A DNA stretch of 64,000 nt. Origin: CAVRGQ01 sp963720785 (GTDB lineage Bacteria; Actinomycetota; Acidimicrobiia; IMCC26256; DASPTH01). The notes under the pieces were generated by a model. It was not told the DNA's origin. It was given only the letters and a program-made list of their open reading frames with translations, and did no database searches. The translations under genes were made by a program, and so were the position numbers. Shown here one piece after another: positions 44,668 to 53,051 of the stretch (positions are counted from its first letter, which is position 1; each line of letters opens with the position of its first letter). The stretch covers positions 124,001 to 188,000 of the forward strand of contig CAVRGQ010000004.1 in assembly GCA_963720785.1 (NCBI GenBank). Direction: 5' to 3'.

Positions 44668-45441
44668 ATGCCGGAGGGAAATCCGCCGTCGACCGTGGTG
44701 CTGGTGCACGGCGGCGCGTCGTCCTCGCACTACTGGGACCTGCTCGTGCCGCATCTCCGCTCACCCACGCTGGCGATCGACCTCCCGGGCCGCCCGGGTG
44801 GCCAGCCCGCCGACCTGATGGAGTTGACCGCCGACGAGTGCAGCGCGTCGGTCGTCGCCGCGATGGACGCGGCCGGCGTGGGCGACTGCGTCGTGGTCGC
44901 GCACTCGTCGGGCTGCTACTTCGTGCCGGGGATTGTCGCCCGCGCCTCCGGGCGCGTCCGCGCCATCGTGCTGAGCCCGCCGTGTGTGATCCGCGAGGGT
45001 GGATGCGGCCTCGATGCGATGCAGCCGCGGTACAAGGCGATGAACATCGAGAACCTGGCCAGGGCCCGGGCCGAGGGGCGGGTCTTCACGACGGCCGGAC
45101 CGCCGGCGGAGCCGGAGTGGCTGCGCAATGCGTACGGCGTGACCCTGACCGACGCGCAGCTCGCCTTCATGGCCGCGCCCGAGCGCAACCCGAAGGACTC
45201 GGTGAACTTCTACTCGCAGCCGGTGTTCTGGAGCGCGGCGCGCGGCATCCCGGTGACTGCCGTGCGCCAACTCCGCGACCCGATCACGCCGATCGAGTTG
45301 CAGGACGAGATGATCGGGAGGTTGCCGAGCCCCGAGCTGGTGACGGTCGTCGACCTCGACACCGGTCACGTCCCCGCGGTCACGGACGTGGAGGCCTTCG
45401 CCGCGATCGTGCACGACGCCCGCTCCGCCGCCGAGCGTTGA
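44668..45441 (+). CDS. Alpha/beta hydrolase
   Basis: 257 residues: oxyanion HGGASSSHYWD, nucleophile Ser in AHSSGCYF (degenerate GxSxG, with His in place of the first Gly neighbour), and the catalytic His in DTGHVPAVTD near the end. Resembles small esterase/MenH-like or carboxylesterase members. Convergent with the dehydrogenase operon and possibly part of the same pathway. Confidence 0.8.
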   Translation: MPEGNPPSTVVLVHGGASSSHYWDLLVPHLRSPTLAIDLPGRPGGQPADLMELTADECSASVVAAMDAAGVGDCVVVAHSSGCYFVPGIVARASGRVRAIVLSPPCVIREGGCGLDAMQPRYKAMNIENLARARAEGRVFTTAGPPAEPEWLRNAYGVTLTDAQLAFMAAPERNPKDSVNFYSQPVFWSAARGIPVTAVRQLRDPITPIELQDEMIGRLPSPELVTVVDLDTGHVPAVTDVEAFAAIVHDARSAAER

Positions 45442-46467
45442 TCACCCCTGGTTGACGAGCCCGTCGGCGACCGTCATCGGCATCTGGTCGACCGTCACGA
45501 GACCGGGCGCGGCCGCCACGACGTGCGGGATGGCGTTGACGGCGGGGAACGCCGTCGGCCCGCCGAAGTCGACGTGGTTCTCGGGATAGCGCAGTTCGAA
45601 CCGGGCGTGCACGCCCGGGTCGCCGTCGATGTCGACGACGTAGCCCTCCTCCGTCGGCCAGTCGGGCTCCATGGCATCCCCCAGACGCCAGACCACGGCC
45701 AGCTCGATGACCGACCGCCCGCCGACCCTGCCTGACCAGAGCCCCTTCAGGCCGCAGGTGTGGCCCTGCTCGATCTGCATGTAGCCGAGGTCGAGATCCT
45801 TGGTGGCAACCGCCCACTCCGGCTCGTACACCACCTCGTCGAGGTCGACGTCGAGTGCGGCAGCCATCATCTCGACGGCATCGAGGAACACGAGCGTGCG
45901 TTCTCTCGCCTTCTCGTCGAGCCCCGGCGTGTCGGGCGGCACCGCGAAGCCGACCTCGTACCAGGTGGTGGCCGACGCATACGGCGTGCAGTCGACCGAC
46001 TCCAGCACCGACACCCGATCGACGCGTCGGCACACCGCGGTGGCGAAGAGCCCGAGCGCGTTGGCGAAGCCCGGATTGATGCCCGTGCCGTAGAGCGAGA
46101 CGCCACCCCGCTTCGCCGCTTCGTCGAGCCGCGCCTTGTCGACGTCACCGTAGGAGCGACCCGTGATGAAGTTCGCGGTCGAGATGACGTTGATCCCCGA
46201 CTCCAACAGTCGCACCATCGTGTCGACTTCCCAGTGCAGCGGCATGTAGAGCACCACGTCGGGCCGCAGTGCAATGAGCTCGTCGACGTTGTCGGTGGAC
46301 AGGATGCCGAGCGGATCGATGCCGCACTGCACGCCGACGTCGACGCCCACCTTGTCGGGACTCCACGCGTACGCGCCGACCAGCTCGCAGTCGGAGCGCG
46401 CGAGCACGCCCTTCACGGCACTCCGGCCCACGATGCCGGTGGTCCACTGCACGATTCGGTACGTCAC
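45442..46467 (-). CDS. Dihydrodipicolinate reductase-like/diaminopentanoate dehydrogenase-like NAD(P)-binding protein
   Basis: A 341-residue Rossmann protein: YRIVQWTTGIVGRSAVKGVL at the N-terminus, LIALRPDVVLYMPLH and GTGINPGFANALGL. Homologues in Actinobacteria sit in steroid, terpenoid and other catabolic clusters; only the 2,4-diaminopentanoate enzyme has a defined reaction. The GTG at 46467 follows GGAGGAG. Last gene of the six-gene operon, 31 bases after EthD. Confidence 0.8.
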   Translation of the reverse strand: MTYRIVQWTTGIVGRSAVKGVLARSDCELVGAYAWSPDKVGVDVGVQCGIDPLGILSTDNVDELIALRPDVVLYMPLHWEVDTMVRLLESGINVISTANFITGRSYGDVDKARLDEAAKRGGVSLYGTGINPGFANALGLFATAVCRRVDRVSVLESVDCTPYASATTWYEVGFAVPPDTPGLDEKARERTLVFLDAVEMMAAALDVDLDEVVYEPEWAVATKDLDLGYMQIEQGHTCGLKGLWSGRVGGRSVIELAVVWRLGDAMEPDWPTEEGYVVDIDGDPGVHARFELRYPENHVDFGGPTAFPAVNAIPHVVAAAPGLVTVDQMPMTVADGLVNQG

Positions 46468-46498
46468 GTTGCTCCTCCGGTTGGGCACCTGGACCCGA

Positions 46499-47074
46499 TC
46501 AACGAGTCGGTTGGCGTTGCACGTGCTCCTCGACCAGGTAGCTGGCGACGGCGAGGGGCGCGAGATCGTCGGCCGTGCCCGCCCACTCGAGCAGGATCAC
46601 CGCGAGCACGGGTGCATCCGGTGCCAGGGCCTGCAGCACCCGGTTGCGCACGACGCGGGTGCAGCCGGCAGTGGCCGGCAGGGTCGCGTCGGTCGGGTGC
46701 AACGAGATGCGCTTCACGCCGGGGGTGCGTTCGCGCACCGGACCGTCGGGCCACTCGCCCACGACCAGTTCCTCGGCCACCACGTACGGCTGCGTGGTGC
46801 CGATGAACGACGCGTCGTCGGTCATGAGCTCGACCATGTCGGCCTCGTTGGCGAACGCGCGCTGCGGATCCATGAACCCTTCGATGCTGGGCGTCCACGT
46901 CTCGGTGACGGCATCGATGGCCGCCGCCTCGTCGGGCACCAGGTTCACGGTGTAGCCGTCCATCTGCACGGCGACCTTCAGGCCGAGTGGCGCGTGGTGG
47001 TCGAGGTAGTGCTCGGCGAACTCGGCATGGGTCTGCGGCGCCTTGCGGCCGAACAGGAAGACGATCTTGTCCAT
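46499..47074 (-). CDS. EthD-domain protein
   Basis: 191 residues with two ferredoxin-like EthD modules: KIVFLFGRKAPQTHAEFAEHYLDHHAPL and KRISLHPTDATLPATAGCTRVVRNRV. EthD proteins are small partners or non-redox enzymes in ether, steroid or aromatic catabolism. It follows the NTF2-like gene by 3 bases. Confidence 0.82.
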   Translation of the reverse strand: MDKIVFLFGRKAPQTHAEFAEHYLDHHAPLGLKVAVQMDGYTVNLVPDEAAAIDAVTETWTPSIEGFMDPQRAFANEADMVELMTDDASFIGTTQPYVVAEELVVGEWPDGPVRERTPGVKRISLHPTDATLPATAGCTRVVRNRVLQALAPDAPVLAVILLEWAGTADDLAPLAVASYLVEEHVQRQPTR

Positions 47075-47077
47075 GGC

Positions 47078-47608
47078 TCAGGCTCCCTGGTCTTCGCCGG
47101 TGCTGCGACGGAGCAGGGCCCGCGCCGCCTCGCCGCCGTCGAGGTTCACATTGGTGCGTTGCACCACGCGCCAACCACCGGTGCCGCGCGCGCACGTCCA
47201 CTCGTTGGCCGAGAGGCGCGCGACCCAGAACCGCTCGTTGGGCTCGTCCCACCGCACGTTGAAGGCATAGTTCCACGCCGTGGCCGTGTCGCCGTCGACC
47301 CGGATCCGCGGCGCAGTGAGCACGTGTCCGCACCCGTTGGTGATCAGCGACTGGTGCCCGTCACCGTTCACCATGCCCATGATGTCGCCGCGACCGTGCA
47401 TGGTGAAGTTGCCGACGGTCTCGGAGCTGCCGACGACGTCGAACACGCCGTCCTCGACCCACAACGCCGCGGTCGCCGCGGCCGAGCCGCTGTCGACCGA
47501 CGGCCCGTAGCTGGCGAGCAGCTGCGTGATCGCCTGGTGGTCGTCGAGCTGCTGCACGCGTGTCTCGAGCGCGGCGAGCCTCGCTTCCAGTTCGTCCACG
47601 TCGGCCAT
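47078..47608 (-). CDS. NTF2/SnoaL-like protein
   Basis: 176 residues: a coiled N-terminal helix (DELEARLAALETRVQQLDDHQAI), then the cone-shaped SnoaL-like fold (TQLLASYGPSVDSG, LWVEDGVFDV, WNYAFNVRWDE). Members work as isomerases, hydratases or dehydratases of polycyclic or aromatic substrates. Second of a tandem pair; its ATG lies one base after the stop of the first. Confidence 0.82.
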   Translation of the reverse strand: MADVDELEARLAALETRVQQLDDHQAITQLLASYGPSVDSGSAAATAALWVEDGVFDVVGSSETVGNFTMHGRGDIMGMVNGDGHQSLITNGCGHVLTAPRIRVDGDTATAWNYAFNVRWDEPNERFWVARLSANEWTCARGTGGWRVVQRTNVNLDGGEAARALLRRSTGEDQGA

Positions 47609-47609
47609 G

Positions 47610-48122
47610 TCAGTTCCCGAGCCCCTCGCCGCCGAAGTAGCTGGCGTCGCCCGGGTCGCGGCGACCGGTCGTCGCGAAGTTGCCGGCGTTGGGCCCGCTC
47701 TGATCGAAGTCGTGCAGGTACTGGCGGTGGATGATGCGCCACTCGCCGTTCCGGCGCTCCCACCGGTCGACGTAGCGACCGAGGTTGCGGCTGTCGATTG
47801 GCACACCATCCGCGCCCATCATGCGCAAGGTGACGTCGCCATACGTCTCGCTGCGCGCGGTGTCGCCGTCGATGGTGATCAGGATGTTGGTGAACTGGTG
47901 CGAGTGCGAGACGAAACCCAGGTGGGCCTCCATGCACATGTCGACGAAGCCGTTGCCGCTGCCGACGAACATCTGCTCGTCGTAGTCGGCGACCGCCTCG
48001 GGCCAGAACACCCGGTAGCCGAGCTCGCGGTCGAGCCGGTCCATGGACCGGCCGTAGTTGTAGATCTGCTCCTCGATCGCGCGCTTGTCGAGCAGTTCCT
48101 TCAGTGCTGCGTGGTCACTCAT
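47610..48122 (-). CDS. NTF2/SnoaL-like protein
   Basis: 170 residues with KRAIEEQIYNYGRSMDRLDRELGYRVFWPEAVADY (the Asp/His pocket region of aromatic-dioxygenase-small-subunit/SnoaL-4 proteins) and RWERRNGEWRIIHRQYLHDF. It pairs with the following NTF2-like gene, suggesting a heteromer or two successive steps. Confidence 0.84.
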   Translation of the reverse strand: MSDHAALKELLDKRAIEEQIYNYGRSMDRLDRELGYRVFWPEAVADYDEQMFVGSGNGFVDMCMEAHLGFVSHSHQFTNILITIDGDTARSETYGDVTLRMMGADGVPIDSRNLGRYVDRWERRNGEWRIIHRQYLHDFDQSGPNAGNFATTGRRDPGDASYFGGEGLGN

Positions 48123-48167
48123 GTGATCCCCCCTGGATCGATGCGGAGCATCGGTCGGTGTCGACGT

Positions 48168-48989
48168 TCAGACTTCCTGGGCCACCGTGAGCACGGAACC
48201 GAGATCGGCGCCGAGCTCCTCGGCGACCTCCACGCACACGGCGACGTCCTTGCGCACGAACCGGCCCGCGAGTTCCACGAGTCGTTCCGCCGAACCGAGG
48301 CCGAGCGCGGCACCGAGCGCGTAGCTGTCGCCACTGCACTCGTGGATGGCGGGGAGCACCAGCGCCGGGTCCAGGCCCAGCGCCCGGGCGGTGCGCTCGA
48401 TCTGCACCGCGAGCGCGACCTGCGCGCCGAAGAGCGCGTTGTTGAGAAGCTTGACCTTCTGGCCGTCGCCGACCTCGCCCACGTGCAGGATCGGTGAGCT
48501 GTAGGAGCCGAGCACCGGCGCGACCCGCTCCATCACCGCGGGGTCGCCGCCCACGAGCAGCGTGAGGTTGCCAGCGAGGATGTCGGCGGGGCCGCCGCTG
48601 AGCGCGCAATCGAGCATGTCGACGCCGCGCGCGGTGGCCGCGGCGAGCAAAGCCTGCCCGGTGGACGGACGGCCGGTGGTGTGGTTGCAGAGCACGGAGC
48701 CGCGTCGCAGGTGTTCGACGATGCCGTCGGGACCGAGCGCGACCTCACGCACCTGGTCGTCGCTGTAGACGCACACGATCGCCACGTCGGCCACGGCGGC
48801 CATCGCTGCGAGCGACGGCACGGCCACCGCGCCGAGCGCAGTCGCCTCCTCGATCACCTCGGGCCGACGCGCGTGGAAGTGCACCTCGTACCCGGCGGCG
48901 CGCAGGCGGGTCACCATCGGCATGCCCATCGCGCCGAGGCCGACCATGCCCACGACTGGCTGGTCGTGGCCGCCCGTACCCGTCATCAC
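48168..48989 (-). CDS. NAD-dependent 3-hydroxyisobutyrate dehydrogenase-like protein
   Basis: A 273-residue beta-hydroxyacid dehydrogenase: VVGMVGLGAMGMPMVTRLRAAG nucleotide fold, ALSGGPADILAGNLTLLVGG substrate segment and the catalytic Lys in GDGQKVKLLNNALF. Its start overlaps the stop of the zinc dehydrogenase (ATGA). In the operon it would oxidise a hydroxy acid intermediate. Confidence 0.86.
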   Translation of the reverse strand: MMTGTGGHDQPVVGMVGLGAMGMPMVTRLRAAGYEVHFHARRPEVIEEATALGAVAVPSLAAMAAVADVAIVCVYSDDQVREVALGPDGIVEHLRRGSVLCNHTTGRPSTGQALLAAATARGVDMLDCALSGGPADILAGNLTLLVGGDPAVMERVAPVLGSYSSPILHVGEVGDGQKVKLLNNALFGAQVALAVQIERTARALGLDPALVLPAIHECSGDSYALGAALGLGSAERLVELAGRFVRKDVAVCVEVAEELGADLGSVLTVAQEV

Positions 48990-50075
48990 ACGTCCCCGAA
49001 CGGGTGGATCATGATGCGGGCCGGGCCGTCGGCCCTGCGGGCGAGCTCGATCGCCGCGGGCACGCCGTCGAGGTCGACGGTCATGCCGATCACCGGGCTC
49101 GGATCGAGGTCACCCGCCACCACCGCAGCCAGCGTGCCGTACCAGTCCTCGTGCTTGGGGCCGCCGCCGAAGTGGATCACGACGCCCTTCTTCTTCGCGG
49201 TGGCCGACGAGATGTGGTCGCCCTCGGGCGCGCCGCCCGCCGTGAACACGTGCGTGTTCGGCGGGCACGAGTTCACGATGCCGTCGAGCACGCCGGGGTG
49301 GCCGACGAACTCGTACACGTTGCACCCGGGGATGGCGCTCGCGCCGGCGTGGTTGAGATCCACCAGGCTCGGCTGCTCGCGACCGCCGAGCGCGAGCTCG
49401 TTCCACACGTCGTAGGGCGAGCGCTCGCGCGGGTCGACAGTGTGGGTGGCGCCGAGATCGCGGGCGGTGGCGAGCCGACCCTCGTTGAAGTCGGCCACGA
49501 TGATCGGCGTGATGCCGCGCCGTGCGAGCGCGGCCACCGCGGACAGGCCGATCGCCCCACCGCCGACCACGACGGGGATCACCGAGCCGTCGTCGGTGAT
49601 ACCGGAGTTGCGCACGTAGTACTCGCCGACCGCGAACGCGTCGGCCGAGCGCGGCGCGGTCGACGTCGACGTCGTCGGGCACCACGCGCGCGAACTGGTC
49701 CTGCACGAGCATCAACTCGCCGAACCCACCGGGGGCGGCGGGGCTGCAGCCGATGATGCGGTGCACGCCGTCGACGTTCAGCACCGGCAGCGACGTGACC
49801 CGCGCGCCCATCGGGAACTCCTCGGCGTCGATACCGGGACCGTGGCCGATGATCTCGCCGAGGAACTCGTGACCCATCACGATGTCGGCATCCTCCTGGT
49901 AGTCCCAGAGGCCGCTGTCGTCGTCCGCCACCGCTTCGGGGTTGTCCATGAAGTGGAGGTCGGAGGCACAGATCGCGCAGCTCAGGACCTTGAGCAGCAG
50001 CTGCCCCGGTCCGGGCACGGGATCGGCCGTCTCACGCGTCTCGACCTTGCGCCCGCGCAGCACTGCGGCTCTCAC
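48986..50075 (-). CDS. Zinc-binding alcohol dehydrogenase (MDR), frameshifted
   Basis: About 363 residues. First frame: MRAAVLRGRKVETRE, CAICASDLHF (catalytic Cys), MGHEFLGEIIGHG, then VPDDVDVDRAAL. Near 49645-49652 (CTCGGCCGACGC) one surplus base moves the frame; the second frame gives ADAFAVGEYYVRNSG and the cofactor fold PVVVGGGAIGLSAVAAL. The structural zinc Cys cluster is not evident. First gene of the six-gene operon, 58 bases from the divergent TetR gene. Confidence 0.83.
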
Positions 50076-50121
50076 GTCTGGGGCCTCCCGGATCGGGGCT
50101 GATTTACGGTGCGGGGCACTC

Positions 50122-50134
50122 TATATTTGCGGGA
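50122..50134 (+). promoter_or_regulatory. -10 element of a probably leaderless tetR transcript
   Basis: TATATT at 50122-50127 is the only AT-rich hexamer in the region and ends seven bases before the A of the ATG, the normal distance to a transcription start. No Shine-Dalgarno sequence is present. Confidence 0.5.
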
Positions 50135-50763
50135 TGGCGACGGCAACCACGCAGGACCTCGCAGCACGCGAGCCGGCACGCGAGCAGACGCGCGGGCGCG
50201 GCCGACCGCGCGACGAGGCCATCGACGAGCGGATCCGCGCTGCCGCGCTCGAGCTCCTCGCGGAACAGGGCTACGCCGCGACCACGATGACCGCCGTCGC
50301 CCGGCGCGCCGGCGTGGGGACCGCTGCCCTCTACCGTCGGTGGCCGTCACGCACCGAGTTGGTGGAGCAGGTCGTGTTCCCGGGCTTCCCCGAGCTGGTG
50401 CTCGCGCCCACCGGCGACCTCCGGGGCGACGTACAGCGCTACGTCGAGGCGTACTGCGAGCTGTTCGCCACCCCGGCCGCGCGCGCCGCGATGCCCGGAC
50501 TGATCAGCGACTACCAGTCCGACCCCGCGGCGCCGCGCCACTTCGGCGACAGCGTCGCGGGATTGCGGGTGCGCGCGGCGTTCGGCGCGGTGCTCGAGCA
50601 CGATCTGGCCGCAACCGGCACCGGGCCCGCCATGGACCCCGACGACGCGCTCGACGTGCTCATCGGCGCGGTGATGCAGCACTGCTTCGTGCGCCCGTTC
50701 TTCGGGCGGGCCGCCGACAACGGTTACATCACCGAAGCGGTCGTGCGCTTCGTGCAACGCTGA
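50134..50763 (+). CDS. TetR-family transcriptional regulator
   Basis: 209 residues: basic N-tail (RGRGRPRDEAID), TetR HTH (about 28-75: AALELLAEQGYAATTMTAVARRAGVGTAALYRRWPSRTELVEQ), ligand-binding helices and the C-terminal TetR_C-type segment (PGLISDYQSDP, GAVMQHCFVRPFFGRAADN). Divergent from the zinc dehydrogenase gene, so it probably controls the six-gene operon and itself; inducer unknown. Confidence 0.88.
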   Translation: MATATTQDLAAREPAREQTRGRGRPRDEAIDERIRAAALELLAEQGYAATTMTAVARRAGVGTAALYRRWPSRTELVEQVVFPGFPELVLAPTGDLRGDVQRYVEAYCELFATPAARAAMPGLISDYQSDPAAPRHFGDSVAGLRVRAAFGAVLEHDLAATGTGPAMDPDDALDVLIGAVMQHCFVRPFFGRAADNGYITEAVVRFVQR

Positions 50764-50835
50764 CCGGCAGCGTCATGGCGCGCGCCAGGTCCCGACCGAA
50801 GTCGGGACCTGGCGGAAACTGGACGGTCACGAAAC

Positions 50836-51135
50836 TCACGTGTTGGCGGGCCCGTTGCGGTTTCCGTCGTGCTGTTGGGCTCCGGCGTGCTGGCCCGCGT
50901 TGGCACCCACCTGCTGGCCCGGGTGCGCGCGGTCGCGTGTCTTGAGCTGATCGCCAGTGCAGTCCTGCGCGTGCTGGCGGTCGCGCTGCATGTCGCCCGC
51001 CATCATTCCCGAGGCGGGGCGGCCGTTGGCGCCGTTGGCGCCGGAATCGTCGGTGGCGGCGTAGACGGCGCCGGCCGGGACCAGCAGGGCTGCCGTCACG
51101 CCGAGACCGATGAGGAGCTTGCGGGTCTTCGTCAT
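50836..51135 (-). CDS. Small secreted protein, hydrophilic, unknown
   Basis: 99 residues: signal peptide (LLIGLGVTAALLVPAGAVYA, cleavage after about residue 27), then an Asn/Gly/Gln/His-rich disordered tail with several Met (SGMMAGDMQRD) and one Cys. The His/Met content could bind metal such as copper, but no family is recognised. Divergent from the persulfide dioxygenase gene. Confidence 0.65.
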   Translation of the reverse strand: MTKTRKLLIGLGVTAALLVPAGAVYAATDDSGANGANGRPASGMMAGDMQRDRQHAQDCTGDQLKTRDRAHPGQQVGANAGQHAGAQQHDGNRNGPANT

Positions 51136-51248
51136 CTTGGGCCTCCTTGGCTCTTCGCGGTGACGCCTTCAGGAAACGCCTCCGCCGTGAAGGCCGGGCG
51201 ACGGCCCGCGTGAAGCCCCCGTGAAGCACGGAGGCCACCGCTCGCACG

Positions 51249-51278
51249 TTGGCACTTTGATACCCCGGGGGGTATAGT
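51249..51278 (+). promoter_or_regulatory. Promoter of the persulfide dioxygenase operon
   Basis: -35 TTGGCA and -10 TATAGT with an 18-base spacer; the spacer and the start region are occupied by the two CsoR/CstR-type palindromes. Confidence 0.6.
51260..51275. promoter_or_regulatory. CsoR/CstR-type operator 1
   Basis: ATACCCC-GG-GGGGTAT: a G/C-tract palindrome flanked by AT, the pattern bound by CsoR-family repressors including the persulfide sensor CstR. It covers the promoter spacer and part of the -10. Confidence 0.8.
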
Positions 51279-51282
51279 AGGG

Positions 51283-51298
51283 ATACCCCTAGGGGTAT
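51283..51298. promoter_or_regulatory. CsoR/CstR-type operator 2
   Basis: ATACCCCTAGGGGTAT, a perfect 16-bp palindrome, 23 bases centre to centre from the first (about two helical turns), located at the expected transcription start. Two such sites per promoter are known for CstR-controlled operons. Confidence 0.82.
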
Positions 51299-51330
51299 AT
51301 GTTCCCGTTCCTGGCGCGGAGGTCACCGGC

Positions 51331-53046
51331 ATGTTGTTCGAGCAGTACTACCTGGACTGCCTCTCCCACGCGAGCTATCTGATCGGCGACCCGACGAGCG
51401 GGCGTGCCGTCGTGGTGGACCCGCAGCGCGACGTGGCCCGGTACCTCGACGACGCCGCGGCGGCCGGCCTGACCATCAGCCACGTGATCGAGACCCACTT
51501 CCACGCCGACTTCCTCTCCGGGCACCTCGAGCTCGCCGCCGCAACCGGTGCCGAGATCGTGTACGGCGCGGCCGCCGACGGACGCGTGGAATTCCCGATC
51601 GTCACGATGGCCGACGGTCAGCACCTGTCGCTGGGCACGGTCGACCTCGAGATCCTCGAGACTCCCGGGCACACGCCGGAATCGATCTCGATCGTCGTGC
51701 GGGAGCACGGCCCCGACGACGCGCCCTACGGCGTGCTCACCGGTGACACGCTCTTCGTGGGCGACGTCGGCCGCCCCGACCTCCTCGCCTCGGTGGGCTA
51801 CGAGGCCGAGGACCTCGCACGGCAGCTGTACCGCTCGCTGCACGACAAGTTGCTGGTGCTGCCCGACGCGACCCGGGTGTTCCCCGCGCACGGCGCCGGC
51901 TCGGCGTGCGGCAAGAACCTCTCCACCGAGACGTCGTCGACCATCGGCGAGCAACGGCGCACCAACTACGCGCTCGCGCCGATGCCGGTGGACGAGTTCG
52001 TGCACGCGGTCACCGAGGGACAGACGGTCGCCCCGATGTACTTCCTGTTCGCCGCGACGAAGAACCGCCAGGCCCGCGACCTGCACGCCGAGGACGTCGT
52101 GCTCACCGAGCTGGCGCTCGACGAGGTGCTCGAGCAGCAGGCCGGGGGTGCCGTCGTCGTCGACACGCGCGATCACCAGGTGTACGCCGCCGGCCACCTG
52201 CGCGGTTCGGTCGACGTGGGCCTCGGCGGACGCTTCGCCGAGTACGCGGGCGAGGTGATGGAGCCGGGCACCCCGATCGTGCTCGTCGCCGACGCCGACA
52301 CGGCGGGCGAGGCACGCACGCGGTTGGCACGTATCGGGTTCGACCACGTGCTCGGCGCGCTGACCGATCCGGCCGCGGCGTTCGTCGCCCACCCGGAGCA
52401 CGTGGAGCAGAGTTCACGCCTCGCGGTGAGCCAGCTCACGCAGCGCATGGCCGAGGTGCCGGGACTCGTCGTCGTCGACATCCGCAACCCGGGCGAGACC
52501 GCCGTCGGCACGATCCCCGGGGCGCGCACCATCGCGCTCCCGGCGCTCCTCCGTCGCATGGACGAACTCGACCCGGACGCGCCCACGGTCGTGTACTGCG
52601 CGGGGGGCTACCGCTCGGCCATCGCCGCCAGCCTCCTGCGGGCCCACGGGTTCCGCGACGTGTCCGACCTCGTCGGCGGCTACACCGCCTGGTCACGCGC
52701 GGGTGCCCCGGTCGGGATGCCCGAGGTGAGCGTCGACGCGGCGGTCGGTGACGACCTGCAACTGCTCGACGTGCGGGAGGTCCAGGAGTGGGACGCCCTC
52801 CACGCACCCGGTGCGGTGCACGTGCCCCTCGGTGAGCTGCCCCACCGTGTCGGCGAGCTCGACCCGACCCGGCGGATCGCCTGCGTCTGCCGCTCGGGCA
52901 ACCGCTCGGCCGTCGCGACCCGTTGGCTGCTCGAGCAGGGTCTCGACGCGGTGAACGTCGCGGGCGGGATGACGGCCTGGGTCGCCGGCGGCCACTCCGT
53001 CACGACCGGGGCGACCGACGGGATCGACACTGCGGTGGCGAGGTGA
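51331..53046 (+). CDS. Persulfide dioxygenase fused to three rhodanese domains (CstB-like)
   Basis: 571 residues. Residues 1-215: metallo-beta-lactamase-fold persulfide dioxygenase with iron ligands HFHADFLSGH (His56, His58, Asp60), His114, Asp139 and His187. Then three rhodanese modules: about 250-345 without an active Cys (LVADAD instead), about 365-460 with Cys423 (YCAGGYRS), and about 465-560 with Cys520 (CRSGNRS). Staphylococcal CstB has dioxygenase, pseudo-rhodanese and one active rhodanese; this protein has one more. It oxidises persulfides to sulfite and thiosulfate. Behind two CstR-type operators, followed by the TauE exporter gene. Confidence 0.9.
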   Translation: MLFEQYYLDCLSHASYLIGDPTSGRAVVVDPQRDVARYLDDAAAAGLTISHVIETHFHADFLSGHLELAAATGAEIVYGAAADGRVEFPIVTMADGQHLSLGTVDLEILETPGHTPESISIVVREHGPDDAPYGVLTGDTLFVGDVGRPDLLASVGYEAEDLARQLYRSLHDKLLVLPDATRVFPAHGAGSACGKNLSTETSSTIGEQRRTNYALAPMPVDEFVHAVTEGQTVAPMYFLFAATKNRQARDLHAEDVVLTELALDEVLEQQAGGAVVVDTRDHQVYAAGHLRGSVDVGLGGRFAEYAGEVMEPGTPIVLVADADTAGEARTRLARIGFDHVLGALTDPAAAFVAHPEHVEQSSRLAVSQLTQRMAEVPGLVVVDIRNPGETAVGTIPGARTIALPALLRRMDELDPDAPTVVYCAGGYRSAIAASLLRAHGFRDVSDLVGGYTAWSRAGAPVGMPEVSVDAAVGDDLQLLDVREVQEWDALHAPGAVHVPLGELPHRVGELDPTRRIACVCRSGNRSAVATRWLLEQGLDAVNVAGGMTAWVAGGHSVTTGATDGIDTAVAR

Positions 53047-53051
53047 GCTGA

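Noticed and set aside
45442..50763. A recently transferred genomic island.
   Set aside because: Base composition and codon use match the surroundings; there is no integrase, transposase, att repeat or phage gene. The tRNA-Gly at 30.6 kb has no partial copy nearby.
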